In this document: piece by piece, positions 30,187 through 30,266 of the stretch
Position numbering within the stretch: the stretch's first letter is position 1
Layout: each line of letters begins with the position of its first letter
NCBI GenBank assembly: GCA_050733695.1
Contig: JBOHTO010000100.1
Span: forward strand, 1-30,266
Source: JBOHTO01 sp050733695
GTDB taxonomy: Bacteria; Gemmatimonadota; Gemmatimonadetes; Gemmatimonadales; Gemmatimonadaceae
Reading direction: 5' to 3'
Length of the DNA: 30,266 bases
Translations under genes and position numbers: made by a program
The notes under the pieces: generated by a model
Seen by the model: the letters and a program-made list of their open reading frames with translations, nothing else
The model's database searches: none
Told to the model about the DNA's origin: nothing

Positions 30187-30266
30187 TCGTTGCGACTGCC
30201 GCCTGCAACCACAGCGCAGCAACTGCACGCCTGTGCAGCGCACTTCGCGCCGCCTCTCACTGTGTC

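Overview
This high-GC window (roughly two thirds G+C by eye) looks like a chromosomal piece of a Gemmatimonadota-type bacterium or a close relative. That is an inference from gene content and order: a Rex redox repressor, a classical infC-rpmI-rplT-pheST block running into zapA, rny, folD, xseAB, ispA, dxs, nadK and recN, a KaiC/RAD55-like double-ATPase with a soluble histidine kinase, and Gram-negative outer-membrane proteins (FadL barrel, lipoprotein, second barrel). No mobile element, phage gene, rRNA or CRISPR array was seen.

Layout. (1) 106-822 (-): rex, with a perfect 18-bp Rex operator inside its 5' end. (2) 1016-4021 (+): arginine deiminase, a DEDDh exonuclease and an MBL-fold hydrolase, tightly packed. 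(3) 4018-5355 (+): promoter, leader with a terminator-like hairpin, then infC (AUU start), rpmI and rplT. (4) 5443-19345 (+): a nearly gapless run of pheS, pheT, a coiled-coil gene, zapA, a structured non-coding gap, rny, folD, xseA, xseB, ispA, dxs, nadK and recN. Most junctions overlap (ATGA, GTGA, TAATG), implying translational coupling. (5) 23064-19330 (-): a three-gene signalling operon encoding a small unknown protein, a KaiC-like ATPase and a PAS-GAF histidine kinase. (6) 24978-23203 (-) and 25088-26911 (+): a divergent pair, an outer-membrane barrel and a large cytosolic protein resembling (alpha/alpha)6 glycosidases. (7) 29673-27003 (-): FadL-type porin followed by an SGNH-hydrolase lipoprotein. 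(8) 29975-30186 (+): tRNA-Gly(GCC) and tRNA-Leu(UAA).

How the parts fit. The central block is housekeeping: translation initiation and ribosome assembly, phenylalanine charging, Z-ring assembly, mRNA decay, one-carbon metabolism, DNA repair and the start of isoprenoid synthesis. The accessory interest lies in the KaiC-like operon, the structured RNA candidate between zapA and rny, and the unusual initiation and control signals of rex and infC. Three copies of a short palindromic repeat (ATTCCCGC...GCGGGAAT type) are scattered through the window, one of them inside the xseA coding sequence.

Limits: everything here is read from sequence by eye. Family assignments rest on remembered motifs, and no database search, fold calculation or expression data was available.
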